DNA of 64,000 nt from NCBI GenBank assembly GCA_019321725.1, contig CM033122.1:186001-250000 (forward strand). Direction: 5' to 3'. A program made the translations under genes and the position numbers. The notes below the pieces were generated by a model that was not told the DNA's origin, searched no databases, and was given only the letters and a program-made list of their open reading frames with translations. Source of the DNA: Paulownia fortunei (lineage: Eukaryota; Streptophyta; Magnoliopsida; Lamiales; Paulowniaceae). Below are positions 49,201-61,519 of this stretch, piece after piece; position 1 is the stretch's first letter, and the number at the start of each line of letters is the position of its first letter.

Positions 49201-50807
49201 AAGAGGGGCAATATAAAATCCATAAGTAGCAATTTCTTTGGTTGTGATTTCTTTTTCAGGTCTGACATTTCTAGCATCACCTCCTTGTTTAGAAACTAGA
49301 GGCTTTCCCTCTTCCTGTTCTGAAAGTTCTACTTCTCTGTCTTTGCCGTTCGGCGATCCATGAATTTCAATTTCAAAGATTTTCTGTCCCCCAATGTACT
49401 TTAAAGGAGAGCCAAGTCCAGGACACGCGGCATCATCTATACATTGACCGTTTTTCCTGGAACATCTCCTCAGGATATTACATATCCAATCTTTAATAAA
49501 TGCTATTGGGAGATAAATCACCATTAAAGAAGCTCCCAGATATGTCACTGCAAATGGTTGCTTATAGTCTGTGAAGATACCCTGTTTAAAGAACCACAAT
49601 TAAAAACAAGAGGATGTATGCACTAAATCTGTTACATCGATTAAGGTTAAACTACCTAATAATTGCAAAGAGATGACCAAATGACATAAAAGAATAACTT
49701 TTTCTTGACTAACAACACAAGGAACCTTTTATTTCCCCAAAAACACATGAGGATAAGAATATTGCAAATAACAGATGCCAATTATGTTGTAGTGTCCACA
49801 ATCTCTCTTTTATAGGAACTGAAATGTCTCCTTAATAAAAAAATCACTTAACTAGACATACTGAAATTTCTTGACAAAATAAGATTAAGTATGCATGACT
49901 TCCGCTTTTTGATAGATATTCAACCATAGCAATTTACAATCTGAACCTACCGTGCATGTGGATTTGAGTCTGGGGATAAAGAAGGGGTTCTGGCATAAGA
50001 AGCATATATGCACATGTTGCAGACCAGAAAGGGCAAAACAGAATTTCATCCCCACAGATAGCTTATTTTCTAAGTAATGCAATCTCAAAAGCCAATTGTC
50101 CACGAAGTAGGTCATACCAGCCAATGCAGCAGTGGTGATTGGTGTATTCTGAAGCCAGCGGGGCAAAGCTTAAGATTTGTTTTCTAATGCAGGCAGACAA
50201 ATGGTTAAAGAATTCAATACCTTATGAGCCAAGTGTTAAAGCTTCATAGGGTACCTACTGTACTACCCAGCAGAAGCACATTTGCAGAAAGGAAAAGAAC
50301 AAAGAATCTCCAACTTTAATTGTATGTATATCTTTTATTCAGAGTTTTCTTGAAAACCAATTTGGGAGAACAAACAGCAAAAATCCAAACATCTTTAGCT
50401 TCAAAAGAGAGGAATTGATAAGAGGAGGGAAAAGCAAAATAAACAAAAGAGCAAACATCATCAGACGCATCCAACGAATACCAATTCAAGCACATTAAAA
50501 AATGAAATTGTCCCGTTATTAATGGATAAATGTGTGTGCATATCATTTTCCTAGAATACATTATGCATACGCTGAATTGCAGAGATAATCAACAGAAAGA
50601 ACTTAAACCCAGCTGAATCTAATATCAGAAAAGAATAAGTAACTTTACCAATATAACCAAAGAAAATTAGAATCAAGACCTCAAACTTGTAAATGAAAAC
50701 AAGAGAGACAAGAAAAGAGACCAGACCTGAGTAACCTCGGCGGAGGTAACCCAAATAATGACCACAGCAGCAATTAACAACAGACCAGCCTTGTATCTCC
50801 ACCCCAT
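46245..50807 (-). CDS. EamA/DMT-family membrane transporter (SLC35F-like)
   Basis: Multi-pass solute transporter of the drug/metabolite superfamily; the substrate is unknown. Eight exons (50727-50807, 49186-49581, about 48740-48972, about 48506-48575, about 48326-48426, about 47214-47331, 46997-47129 and 46245-46307) remain in frame throughout. The first helix starts [26 protein letters not shown] long hydrophilic loop follows helix 2 (C-rich, then Glu/Lys-rich), as in plant members of this group. Later parts include [42 protein letters not shown] and the second EamA repeat ([19 protein letters not shown]). The last tiny exon gives [13 protein letters not shown] and stops at 46245-46247. About ten helices are expected. 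Its closest relative appears to be Arabidopsis At4g32140. Confidence 0.9.
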
Positions 50808-51670
50808 CACAGATTCAGAAAAACCCAGGTGCCAAAATTTGATCTTTGACCAAGAAAATCAATGAAGATCTGAGCTTTCTAAAGTTAGAGATCTTGTTTC
50901 ACCAAAAAGCATATTTTCACAATGTAACCGACAGAAGGAACAAGCACCCAAGAAAAATGAAATCTCAAAAAGGGTGTATCACTCAATGTGCGTTTGTTAG
51001 GTTGGTGGACATAGCAATAAGCTGTAGATTGATAGTGAAGGCCAGCAAGAAAATTGAATGCGCTTAGGACAATAAAAAGAGAAGCCAAAAAATAAATATG
51101 GGCTCTGTGGTTAATTTTACTGTTATCTGATTTGGTTTTCTCTATTCAAATTTGATGAATTGGTGTGTTTATAATTGCAGAAACCCCTAAAGATGGAAAG
51201 ACTTGACTATAGTATAAAATTTAGTCAGCCAGAAGATTTTGTCTTCACGTGTGAATTACAGCCTGTGAAAGTCCCTGTACTTTCCTCAGCTTGATTGGAA
51301 GTTAATTTTCCTCTTCTTCAGACATGCCATATTTCTCTTTGCCTTTTTTTTCTGTGTCCCCTGTCTATCTCTTCCATAAATGGGTGCCTTCATTTTCATA
51401 TTTGACTGCTAGGATCTCATTAACACCCTATTAACATGTGTCGTTCCACTTCCTAATAACAAGAGAATTACACCCCACATCTTATCTTCTGTTTTTTTCC
51501 TCATAACAGAAGGGCATGTATCATATTTGCTTACTAGAATCGTATTAGCTGTAATTGCTTTCCTTGGAATATGAGTTAGTTGAGCCCCAGTAGATGGGAT
51601 AACTTGTGAGCACTATTTAATCAATTACTGTAATAGTTTTTTATTTAAAAACCAAAATTCTTAATGTATA

Positions 51671-51707
<37 letters not shown>

Positions 51708-52469
51708 AAATATTAATGATAAGCAACTTGCACATAAATATATATAATACTAGTGGGAAGAGTATAGAGTTGCAGCACTACTTATTTTCTGTCATGATGC
51801 AATGAGAGATTGGTAAAACACTTCTTAATTTGTTAAGAGTAGATAGTGGATTAGAAGTGCATGAAATTAATGATAAGGAATATGCTAAATCAATCATTAA
51901 TGTTATTCCTTCTCATTGGGCTTGAAAGCTCTATACACTTCCACTAATTCAGAGCTCTACATTTGGACTAACATAATGGAATTGAGAAAAGCTTAGAAGT
52001 CATGTCACCCTCAATTTTTATTAGGTCTCAGAAGTATAAATATTGTTAGGTGTAAAAATGGAAGTTGGCTAGTACCAATCATTTGCATTAAATTATTCAA
52101 GAGGGATTTGTTTTAGTATTGTTTTCAGAACTTGGTGGAAAAGAGAGGGACAAAAGATTTTATGCCAAACAGTCCTTCTAGGACTTTACTTATTGCAGAT
52201 TATCCTTTTTTTTGGTAAAGAAAGAATGAGAGAGCAAAAGATCCACTCATAAGAACAAAAGAGCTTGAATATAACTTCAATTTTATCAAAAATTCCATAG
52301 AAATTTACAATGATAGGCAATCAAATGTTAGTGTGTTTCTATAAGAATTATCTTCTCCTTCAGTCTTCTCGATTAAATCTCCTATGGTATTTTCTCGCAG
52401 TGTACTTCGAACATCAATAACTATGTAATACTCAATAGAAAAATAAAATAAATTTCAGCCCTGATTTAA
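50808..52469. other. Spacer between the EamA transporter and SYT5
   Basis: No coding exon was recognised. It contains the transporter promoter, a compound microsatellite at 51670-51707 and the 3' region of the synaptotagmin gene. Confidence 0.55.
51670..51707. repeat. (CA)n(TA)n compound microsatellite
   Basis: An AC run of about 23 bp passes directly into an AT run of about 15 bp. Likely to vary in length. Confidence 0.9.
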
Positions 52470-55400
52470 TCATTCCTTGATGATAGTTTGTGACGTCCAC
52501 TTGAGATGCAAATTCAGCTTTCCTGATTTAGTGCCCTCTATATGAAAACTGTCGGTAAATTCTCCCTCTAGTATAGCCCTGGTGAGTGTCATGATGCATC
52601 TTCCCATCTTGTCCTGAACAATCAAAGAGAAACAAAACATTGCAGCTGTGAAATGATACAATAGGAGTCCCAATAAAACCGTCCACTGCAGCATTTAAAT
52701 CAGACAATCAACTGCCAATTTGTAAATTTTGAGCAACAGATTGACTGCACATTTCATCTACTTGTGGAACATAAGCAGTAAATTGTAAGATTTAATAAAA
52801 CTCATATTCTAATGAATTGGATAACTCAACACAAAATAAAAACGGGTCTGCTATGAGAATTACCTTCCCAAATGTGTCGTGGTCGTAAACTTCCAGGATT
52901 AGTAACTCATGCAATCCATCCTCCACAACAAAATCAAATGTTTGATTCCAAACTGGATTCAAGATGTCATTTAGCACCTGAAAATGAGATGAGTACATTA
53001 AATTCAACACTTGAGTTTCAATTATGTAATAAAAACGATTAAAGAGGAAGTAAGTTCAAAAGAATTACAAGGCACTAAGTCAACCATGTAGATATTTAGT
53101 GGCCTTTGCAAAGAAAATCGAAGCAATGACAAACGATTTTATTCAGTTGATCAAGCTAGATGACGTTGGTGGATAGTAAAAACACGAGGAGCAAAAGTCA
53201 AGAAAGTTCCATCTAAACTATGAAGTATGACTTGGGACTAGGAAAATCTTACCCTTGTCTTGTTTTTCTGTTCAGACTTCTTCATTGTTAGCATCACAAA
53301 AGGGTCAGATTTTCCCATGAAATCTGTAGCTGGCAAGTCTTCTGCTGACATTACTGTCACGGAAAGAACTCCTCTGATAATAATATCCTTTTTCATCTTG
53401 GAAGCAGATTTCGAAGGACCACTGGAATCTGCTCCATCATCAGTTACTTGTTTAAGGGCCTTCTCCAGGGAAGTTAATCTGAAGTCTGGGTCAAAAGGAT
53501 TCCAAATTTGACTCTCAGTGCTCAAAGGACAATACAGGAGCTCCAAATGCACCTACAATCAGGGATATATGTAAACAAAACTAATGGAAAAAGTGTCGTA
53601 AAATCTCATGAATAGCTAACCAAAATGATACAGTCATGAGGCAGGATTCGTGGAGTTAAATTCCAATAAACTCTCCCCCTCCTACCCCCTTCAGCATGAG
53701 TTCTACTGTACTGTAGATCCACATAATGTTTTCAAAGATAAGCGTCAATTAGTTTATACAGTCGTGGGATTGGATGCACAAAAACTCTTGTTCAATCAAG
53801 GACAATGATGGCCATGCAATTCAAAGTAAGGATTTCAGAAAAATGTTATGTGGCTTCTCCTTCTGGTTGCTCAGACTAAAATTTAGCCATCCTATAATTG
53901 CTGACAAGCACACCCTACTCAGAGACAGATAGCACTGGAAAATGGAAGCACTCTGTAAAAGGTGGATATCAGTCATTTTTTTGGCTTTGATTTAAGCATC
54001 TGTAAATGGAAAACCAGTTAATGCTTCATGGAAAATTGAGATCCCTTTGTGTTTACTAAGAGATATACACTTCAATGTTTATCATTCTGCCAATGCTTAC
54101 TGCACAAGATAAGAAGAGAAGACACTATCCACTATTGTATAGTGCCATTCTGATTAAAAAAGTTTGCTTACTAAAATTACATGTCAAGTATGAGTCTCAT
54201 CAGAAGCATGAAAAGCTATGTTAAGCCGGAATTTTCACCTGCCCACGGTTTTTCTTGTCTCTTTGGATCTCCAGATCCTTCACCAATTTCAACCACACGT
54301 CTTTCACCTTACCAGACTCAAGCTCACGGAGTGGTATTTGAGCACAACCAATTAATTCAGCAGCTTGAACTCCTTCATCGTCATAAATCTTGATTGTCAA
54401 GTTCTGAGTGGATATATCCTCAACTTCAAACTCGAAGTGCTCATTCCAGATTGGATTTATTTGGTTGTCCTAAAAAATATTATGCCAGTTACTATAAACT
54501 AGAGAGAAGGAAAAAACAAGATGATGATGGCCAAGATTCTTACTTTTGTTTTGCTGGTTTTTGTTCTGTCACGTACAGGACGGATGAATATCTTTGCAAA
54601 CGGATCAGATTTGCCAATTATGTCTTTATTTGTTAATTCCTTAGCTTCTATGAGCTTCACCTCCAAAATTCCAACTGGCTTTACCTCTAGGTAACTGTAA
54701 CAAGAGAAAATACCAAGGCCTTCCATGAAATACATGATTCAAAGCAAAAAATGCTGTTATTCTGAACACAGAGTGAAGCGATAGTTGACCTATAATCTCC
54801 TGGTAATATGGGTACAATTTTACGGATTGGCCAGGTGATAGAATCTTCAATAGCATCTCGTATTGTATCCTACCAAGGCACAAGATAAAATGATACCTAA
54901 CCAAAATTAGAAGAATTGGAACAAGGTTAAGTGCATTTTGGTCATCAGTTAGGATTATGAACTGAAGATTGCTCTTACAAAAAAGTGTTCCTCAATGACT
55001 ACATAAAGCTTCATCAATTTTTCCTTCCTCTCTTTTTTGAGAAAAATGATGAATGATCAGCATATAAACACAAAGGAATCTTAATTTCCAATAAATCACA
55101 CTTCCATTTTAACTGCATCAGCAGCCTGATTGACAATGAATGTACTCACTTGAGATACCAAATGCAAGAAGAAGAAGAATTAGAAAAAATCTCCAACCTC
55201 AAGGGCATCAGATACTCCTGGAATTGCCGATACATCGCCACCAACCACTTTGAGCGTAAAGTCGAGCTTTCTCTGCAAGTAAAAATATGAACATGTCAAG
55301 TCCAACTGAAGCGCAAGAGTTGATGTACTACAATTATATGATGCAATTGTGTGTCACTCTAATTAAAGTGCATAGCCATTGCGGACTCCTTAAAATTGCA

Positions 55401-57252
55401 AGTTTCTCTTCAAGTTATGTGATAGAACAAACTTAAACATAGATGCCGAAAGCTTAACATCCATGGAACAGTTTTCAAACAAAGAAAGAAAAAACAATTG
55501 TTTAGGACTCACCTTCTCTCTTAAGGAATAACAAACAGCTCCAAAACATGGAAACTCATCGACTAGTGGTTTGAATATCAACCTGAAAACCCCAGTAAAT
55601 CCAATATTTTTTACCTACAGCCAAAAAATACAGTCAGAATTCAATATACATCTTGAGCTGTGATAGTACACATAGATGAAAGAAAGTATTTCTCCAGATA
55701 TCATAATCATGGACCTCATGACAAAGTGATAATGATTAGAATGGCATAATCACCATTGATGGTGACTGATTGTTTCTACAAGATATAATTTTTCTTTAAT
55801 TTTCCTCCGCAGAACATGGTAAAAGCTTGCTATTAAACATATAATAGAAATCAGTGACTGGATTTGGTGACAGTAACGACATACCTGCTGTAAAAGATAG
55901 AAAATACCTGTATTGGCAGCGCAACACCAACTTTAGTCTTAATATCAAGTACAATATTCGGATTTCCATCCCACTGCAAGTCCAATTCCATAATTATCTC
56001 GTTAGGTTCACCTTCAATGATGGAAACTCCTATTTGACATCAAAATAATATATATGAGTATTCAAGAAAATTAAAGTACTAAACATGTTAAGAGCATATT
56101 TTTAAATAACAAAGTTTTGAAATGCACTTAACAATGTTAGAAAAGTGAACAATGAAGTTGCAGTTCCCTGACATTTTCATAGTTCAACACTTAAATTCTT
56201 CAAAAATGATCCTCGTCCGGCAACATTAATCGGTGAATATAAACAAATCAAATTGAACAGGAGAGCTCTGTATTATGTCTAAGTTCACCAATTTCTTTTC
56301 CACCCTTGATCAGAAAACAACGATTCTAATGCAATACGACAAGGAAATGGACTACATGCAATGTAAAGATACTAGTACATTAAAGTAGTCTGAACTTATA
56401 ACCTGTGAATTGTGGTGCCGCAGTCCCTAGAGTCAACTTAGAAAACTTGAGAGAAGCCAAAATTGCTGGTCTATATTGCTCAAGAACTGGCTCCACAGAG
56501 TTTCTGATTATCTCTGATGCTGCCTACGCAACAGAAGAAGTTTACAGAAAATCAAAACCTAAACCTTTAGAAATAAACAGACATGCCATTTGGTGCAAAA
56601 CGTGCACACACACACACAAGCACACAAAAGAAAAGGAACGAACCTCGTCAACGTAAGGCCATATTTTCTCAATATGATGATTAAGCCAATTTAACTGCAA
56701 ACATAGAAAAAATAGAAAATCAAAGCCATATTAGATACTCCCAGAATACATATATAGCCACTTGAAATCTCAGGAAAACTTATTAAAAAAACAGACATGC
56801 AATCATAGAGGGAAATGCAACTCAACTTCTGTCTCTGTGAAAAGACAACCCAAGAAGGGTAGAATTCTTCTGGAAGAAGTTTCCTGGAATCTTGGACTGT
56901 CATCCTGGCAAAAGCTGCTATCGCTGCTGCCTGGTACATTAGTTTCCAAAATAAGTGTTTTTTTTTTTTTTTTTGGTCGAAAAATAAATCAAGAATTTTT
57001 ATGCAGTCACTACAAGAGTACACAATTCTAATAAACATAACAGTAATTATCCATCCGTGCACAAGATTTTATATCTTCTGCATATCTTTGCGTAAAATCA
57101 TTGATCAAGAGATCATGACATTGAAACAGTATACATAAAATGAATACCAAATCAGTGCGTCTTTTGGATCTGGTATTCTGGTATCGGGCAAAGCCCACGA
57201 TCAAGCCAAAGCCTAAAGCAAAACCCAGAATGTAACCCACTACGAATCCCAT
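52470..57252 (-). CDS. SYT5: Plant synaptotagmin (SYT5-like), ER-plasma membrane tether
   Basis: Extended-synaptotagmin type protein that tethers ER to plasma membrane and moves lipids. ATG at 57252 (MGFVVGYILGFALGFGLIVG, N-terminal membrane hairpin); TGA at 52470-52472. About 13 exons, including 57148-57252, 56826-56930 and 56644-56694. An SMP lipid-binding domain (WPYVDEAASEIIR, IQVKNIGFTGVFRLIFKPL, CFGAV) is followed by two C2 domains. In both, the calcium-loop region is kept (DIIGKSDPFAK and YDDEG; DFMGKSDPFV and YDHDTFGKD). The order and spacing match Arabidopsis SYT5. One oddity: exon 2 ends CAGAAG at 56826 and the intron then begins TT, not GT. A G seems to be missing, and no nearby canonical donor keeps frame with exon 3. 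This is a real splice mutation or a base error; all other exons are intact. Confidence 0.9.
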
Positions 57253-58534
57253 CTCTTTAAGCAAAGATTTACTGAAAGATCTGGTGTTCTTGTAATTTTG
57301 AGTTTGAATATATGGTGGTAAACAATAATACTACAATCTGTTGCTTTCTTCTGCCTTGTGCAACAATAATCCACAGGGCTAATGTACTGCAAGAAAGATC
57401 ATTTATTTTGATTTTATCACGTCGGAATATTTCTTGATTTCCCAACCAGGGCAATAGTTGTTGCTGCAGTTGATTGAAGAAGAAAGTGTAAATGGCTCTT
57501 TAGCGACAGCTGCCAAACGGCATTACCGGTCAACTAGTGACGTGTCCGTGGTGATTAGTTGCCACTTGGTGGATGGCGACATCATGTATCTGGACTCAGT
57601 TTTGAGTTAAATTTTAGTTTTTCCATCCTTCTATTTTGAATTAACATAATTTTATTATTTTTGTTTTTGTTTTTGGTTTTTATTAATCAGCATTGAGATA
57701 GATAAGTGTTGAAAAAATAAATGTGATCCCATCACTGTTATTCTTGAGTCCAAAAGCCACACAAGTTCATGATCTGCAAAAAATTTGATGGTGGAGGCCT
57801 TTTTTTTGAAATTTGGAAGGTATGTTCACTCTTTCAAAATTTCATGTTACGTTAGGTTTTACTTTTGACACCCATTAATGGGCTCAGACGTGGCCTTGGT
57901 TTAGCTTGAAATTGAAGGTCACTTTAGGCCCAACCTTAGAAAAACAATTCTGGCCTATCTTGGTCTCATTTATTTTTATAAGCGCTGGGTTTTGGGCTAT
58001 ACACCCAAATGATAATTTTTTTATTTTCTCTCCCGTCAAAGTTATGCGTATATGTGATGAAGAGATTCAACTTAAAGATACAATGTTGATCATAAAAGAT
58101 TTTTAAATTTTTATCTGTACAAAATTCTGTCCATGATACTAATTAGTTATGACTAGACTAAAACAAAGCCCAGTACGCAAGCCCAAGGTGGGCCTATTTC
58201 ATCTTAATTTTGGCCCAACTTAGCCACAACATATTCATATTAGAGTCGATCATATATATATGTACATACGTGTATGTATACATGTAATTACTTACGTGAC
58301 TGTATATAAATTGGTAGAAGTTGAGTCCAGAAGTAGATGATAAACTTTGCAACTCACCGCAGGAAAGTAGAAAGTCTCCGTTATTCACTAGACTTCTACT
58401 TCTTTTGCCTGAATTATATTATATATATATATATATATATATCTCCATCTACCATCATCACCAACAATGGAGGAATCTTAAATCATAGAAATTCAACCAA
58501 AAAAAAAAAGCTCGAAAAGAATACGTAGATATCA
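57253..58534. other. Divergent promoter region between SYT5 and the GT47 gene
   Basis: This 1.28 kb spacer serves two genes transcribed outward. It contains several TGGGCY or GGCCCA motifs (about 57879, 57928, 58189-58215) and a (TA)n tract at about 58421-58442 near the GT47 start. No coding exon was recognised. Confidence 0.6.
58421..58442. repeat. (TA)n microsatellite upstream of GT47
   Basis: A TA run of about 22 bp sits roughly 95 bp before the GT47 start codon. It may double as the TATA region, so length changes could shift transcription starts. Confidence 0.75.
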
Positions 58535-61519
58535 ATGGCTAGCATCAATTTCCCCTCTCCGTTGTTATACTCTGGTCTTTTTCTCGTTGTCTTCTTCTCT
58601 TGCCTCAATACACAATTCCATTTCCTCCCCTTTTCTTCTTCTCTTCCCACTCACAAACAGGTACAACTATGTATATGTACAGCCCACTAACAGTCTTGTA
58701 ATTGGATTCATTTTTATGTGTTGAAAATGATCAATGAACATGGAAAAACTAAGGCTCAATGGGCTTACAGATTGCATGCATGTTCATGATTGTGATGGAT
58801 TCTTGATTATTGCTTCATTTTTATTTTTTTAAAACTTTTTTTTATCATACTTGATCAGGTGCAGAAAAATGGCAATATGGGGAGATTAGAAGCAGGGCTG
58901 GCGAGAGCTCGAGCAGCCATAGTTGAAGCGGGACGAAGGCGCAGTTACACGTCTTATAAGAATGAAAGTTTCATTCCAAGAGGGTCAATTTACAGAAATC
59001 CTTATGCATTTCATCAGTTAAGCTTCTCTCCCCACTTTCATTTTCGTAGTGAAAACAATTTTAATGTTTAAATTTGAAATAACTAAAAAAAAAATCAAAG
59101 TTCAAAAATTGGATTTTTGGATATAGTTAAAAAAATTATTTTAGAATTAATTATCAATAAAGAAAAAAATTTATTATAAGAAGTTCAATGCTAATTTCAT
59201 CCAAAAATCATAAAATCTTAACGGTACAAAGGTAAAAGTTAACGTTTTTTTTTTTTTTTTTTCTTTAATGAAAAGTTGGTGGAATGAAATTTTGGACTGA
59301 AAATTTTAACTATTATTAGTAATTTTCCCTATCCTTTAATTGTTATATGTTGATACCTGAGGATGGCCTTATTTCAGTAGGAAAGTTTGTTTTCGTTTCT
59401 ATGTATAAATGTTGTATAAATTCATTTTGAGGGAAATGGACTAAGTGAGGAAGTGCCATGGGAAAACAAAATTCTTGTGTTTGTACGAGTTTACTAACAG
59501 AAACAGAACAGAATGCTTTATATTATAGCTTGGTTGCCCTCCTTTCCTTCCCTTTGAACCCAAAAACTAGCCCTAATTTTGGCAGGCTGGAATATTAATT
59601 AGAATTCCCTTTAAGCAATGACATTAAACCACATACTCATCCATAATAAATGTCTTTAACTCAAATAAGATTTAATGTTTATTCATCAAATTAAATTTGT
59701 GCTTATAATCCTTTTTATAACCGTGTTTGGTAATAATAATTCAGTGCAAATAATCCTTATAGAATAAGCAATATATCCCTATGGAAAAGTTGTTTATTCT
59801 TGGAAATGCAGCTCATTAAAGTTTAGAAGCAAATCGAAAACGAAAGAAAACAAAACAGCAGGGGACCTTATTGATAATACAAGACCACAACCACAACAGG
59901 AAATGTGAATCAACTATATGTTGAAAGTCTAACAGACCCTTTACTCCATTCTGGCCACACAATTAATTTTGACAGCAATGAGTTTTGATCCTCTTTTGAT
60001 ATGATCATAAACATGCATGCATTCAAGCAGAAAGGAAAACAAATAGACCTCGAATATTACTACTATTCAATGGGGTTCTTTGGCCTTATACCAATTTAGT
60101 TGTGGTTCACAACAGGCATCAAATAACAATTATGTTGCCTTTTTATCCAATTTTCTGCAAGAAACTCTAGTGTATGTGGTGCTGTATGCTGCTAGGCTCT
60201 AATTTCTTGAAACACATTTAAAAAGTGTCATAATCCATACAACCATGCAAGCTTTTATCATTAGTAGTAGGAGATTTGACTGTTACTTTTGTGCGGATGG
60301 GATGTGATTTATTGTTCCAAAGTGACACTATTTACAAACCAATAACTTATCATTGCAATATCACAAGCACGTTAGCAATGAATCAACTAATTTTGTTAGT
60401 GAAGCAATATTAATGTACTCAGGAGCTACATAGAAATGGAGAAGAGGTTCAAGGTATGGACATACAAGGAAGGCGAGCTTCCATTATTTCACATGGGACC
60501 AATGAAAGACATTTACTCAATTGAAGGGCACATTATGGACAAACTGGAGAGTAGTACTGACAATCCGTTCGCAGCGCGCCATCCCGAGGAGGCCCACGCT
60601 TTCTTCCTGCCGGTTGGGGTCGCCGAGATCGTCCACTATCTCTACGCACCACGCCTCGACTACGACCGCCGCCGCCTTCAGAAAGTGGTGGCGGATTACA
60701 TCGGCGTTTTAGCCAATAAGTATCCCTATTGGAACCGGAGCGGCGGGGCTGATCACTTCTTTGCTGCATGCCATGATTGGGTACGTTCGTAACCTATATT
60801 CATCTTCTCTTAATTAACATTCTATTTTCTAAAATACAATTTTATATTTTCAGGGACCAGATGTTTCAACTGCCAACCCCGAGCTTTTCAAAAACCTTAT
60901 TAGAGTCCTTTGCAATGCCAATGTTTCCGAGGGTTTCCGACCAACAAGAGACGTCTCCTTGCCGGAAATCAAAGTTCCTCCTGGTCCAGGCCTCGGCCCA
61001 CCAGACCTCAACCAATCGCCCGACAATCGAACAATTCTCGCCTTCTTTGCAGGCGGACTCCACGGACAAGTGAGGAAAAAACTATTCCAACATTGGACAG
61101 ACAAAGACAGCGAAGTCCAAGTACACAAATACCTTCCAAAAAACGTGAATTATTTCGAATTAATGTCGCGTTCGAAATTTTGTTTGTGCCCTAGTGGATA
61201 CGAGGTAGCAAGTCCGAGGTTGGTTGAGTCGATGCACGCGGGATGTGTGCCGGTGATCATATCGGATGGCTACGTGCTGCCATTCAGTGAAGTTCTTGAT
61301 TGGGGGCGATTTTCGGTTGATGTTCCAGTGGCCAGGATAGCAGAAATTAAGGAAATACTGAAGGGGATTCCAAGGGATGAGTATTTGGAGAAGCAGAAAC
61401 AAGTTTTGAAGGTGAAAAAACATTTTGTTCTTCATCGACCTGCTCAGCCCTTTGATTTGTTACATATGGTGCTTCATTCTGTCTGGCTCAGGAGGCTCAA
61501 TGTTAGGTTACTAATGTAA
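58535..61519 (+). CDS. GT47 exostosin-family glycosyltransferase
   Basis: Type II Golgi glycosyltransferase of family GT47; the sugar and acceptor cannot be read from sequence. Four exons, 58535-58660, 58859-59016, 60423-60780 and 60854-61519, join in frame to 435 residues ending in TAA. A membrane anchor lies near residues 10-25 ([15 protein letters not shown]), then a stem with a helical, arginine-rich part ([19 protein letters not shown]). The exostosin domain follows: [72 protein letters not shown], the [19 protein letters not shown] motif and [21 protein letters not shown]. All blocks of the plant subgroup annotated as 'probable glycosyltransferase At5g03795/At3g42180-like' are present. 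The domain is GC-richer than its surroundings. Divergently paired with SYT5. Confidence 0.92.

Noticed and set aside
60910..61194. Arginine/proline-rich open frames overlapping the GT47 exons on both strands
   Set aside because: They are shadows of the GC-rich exostosin exon. Only the frame ending at 61519 carries family motifs.
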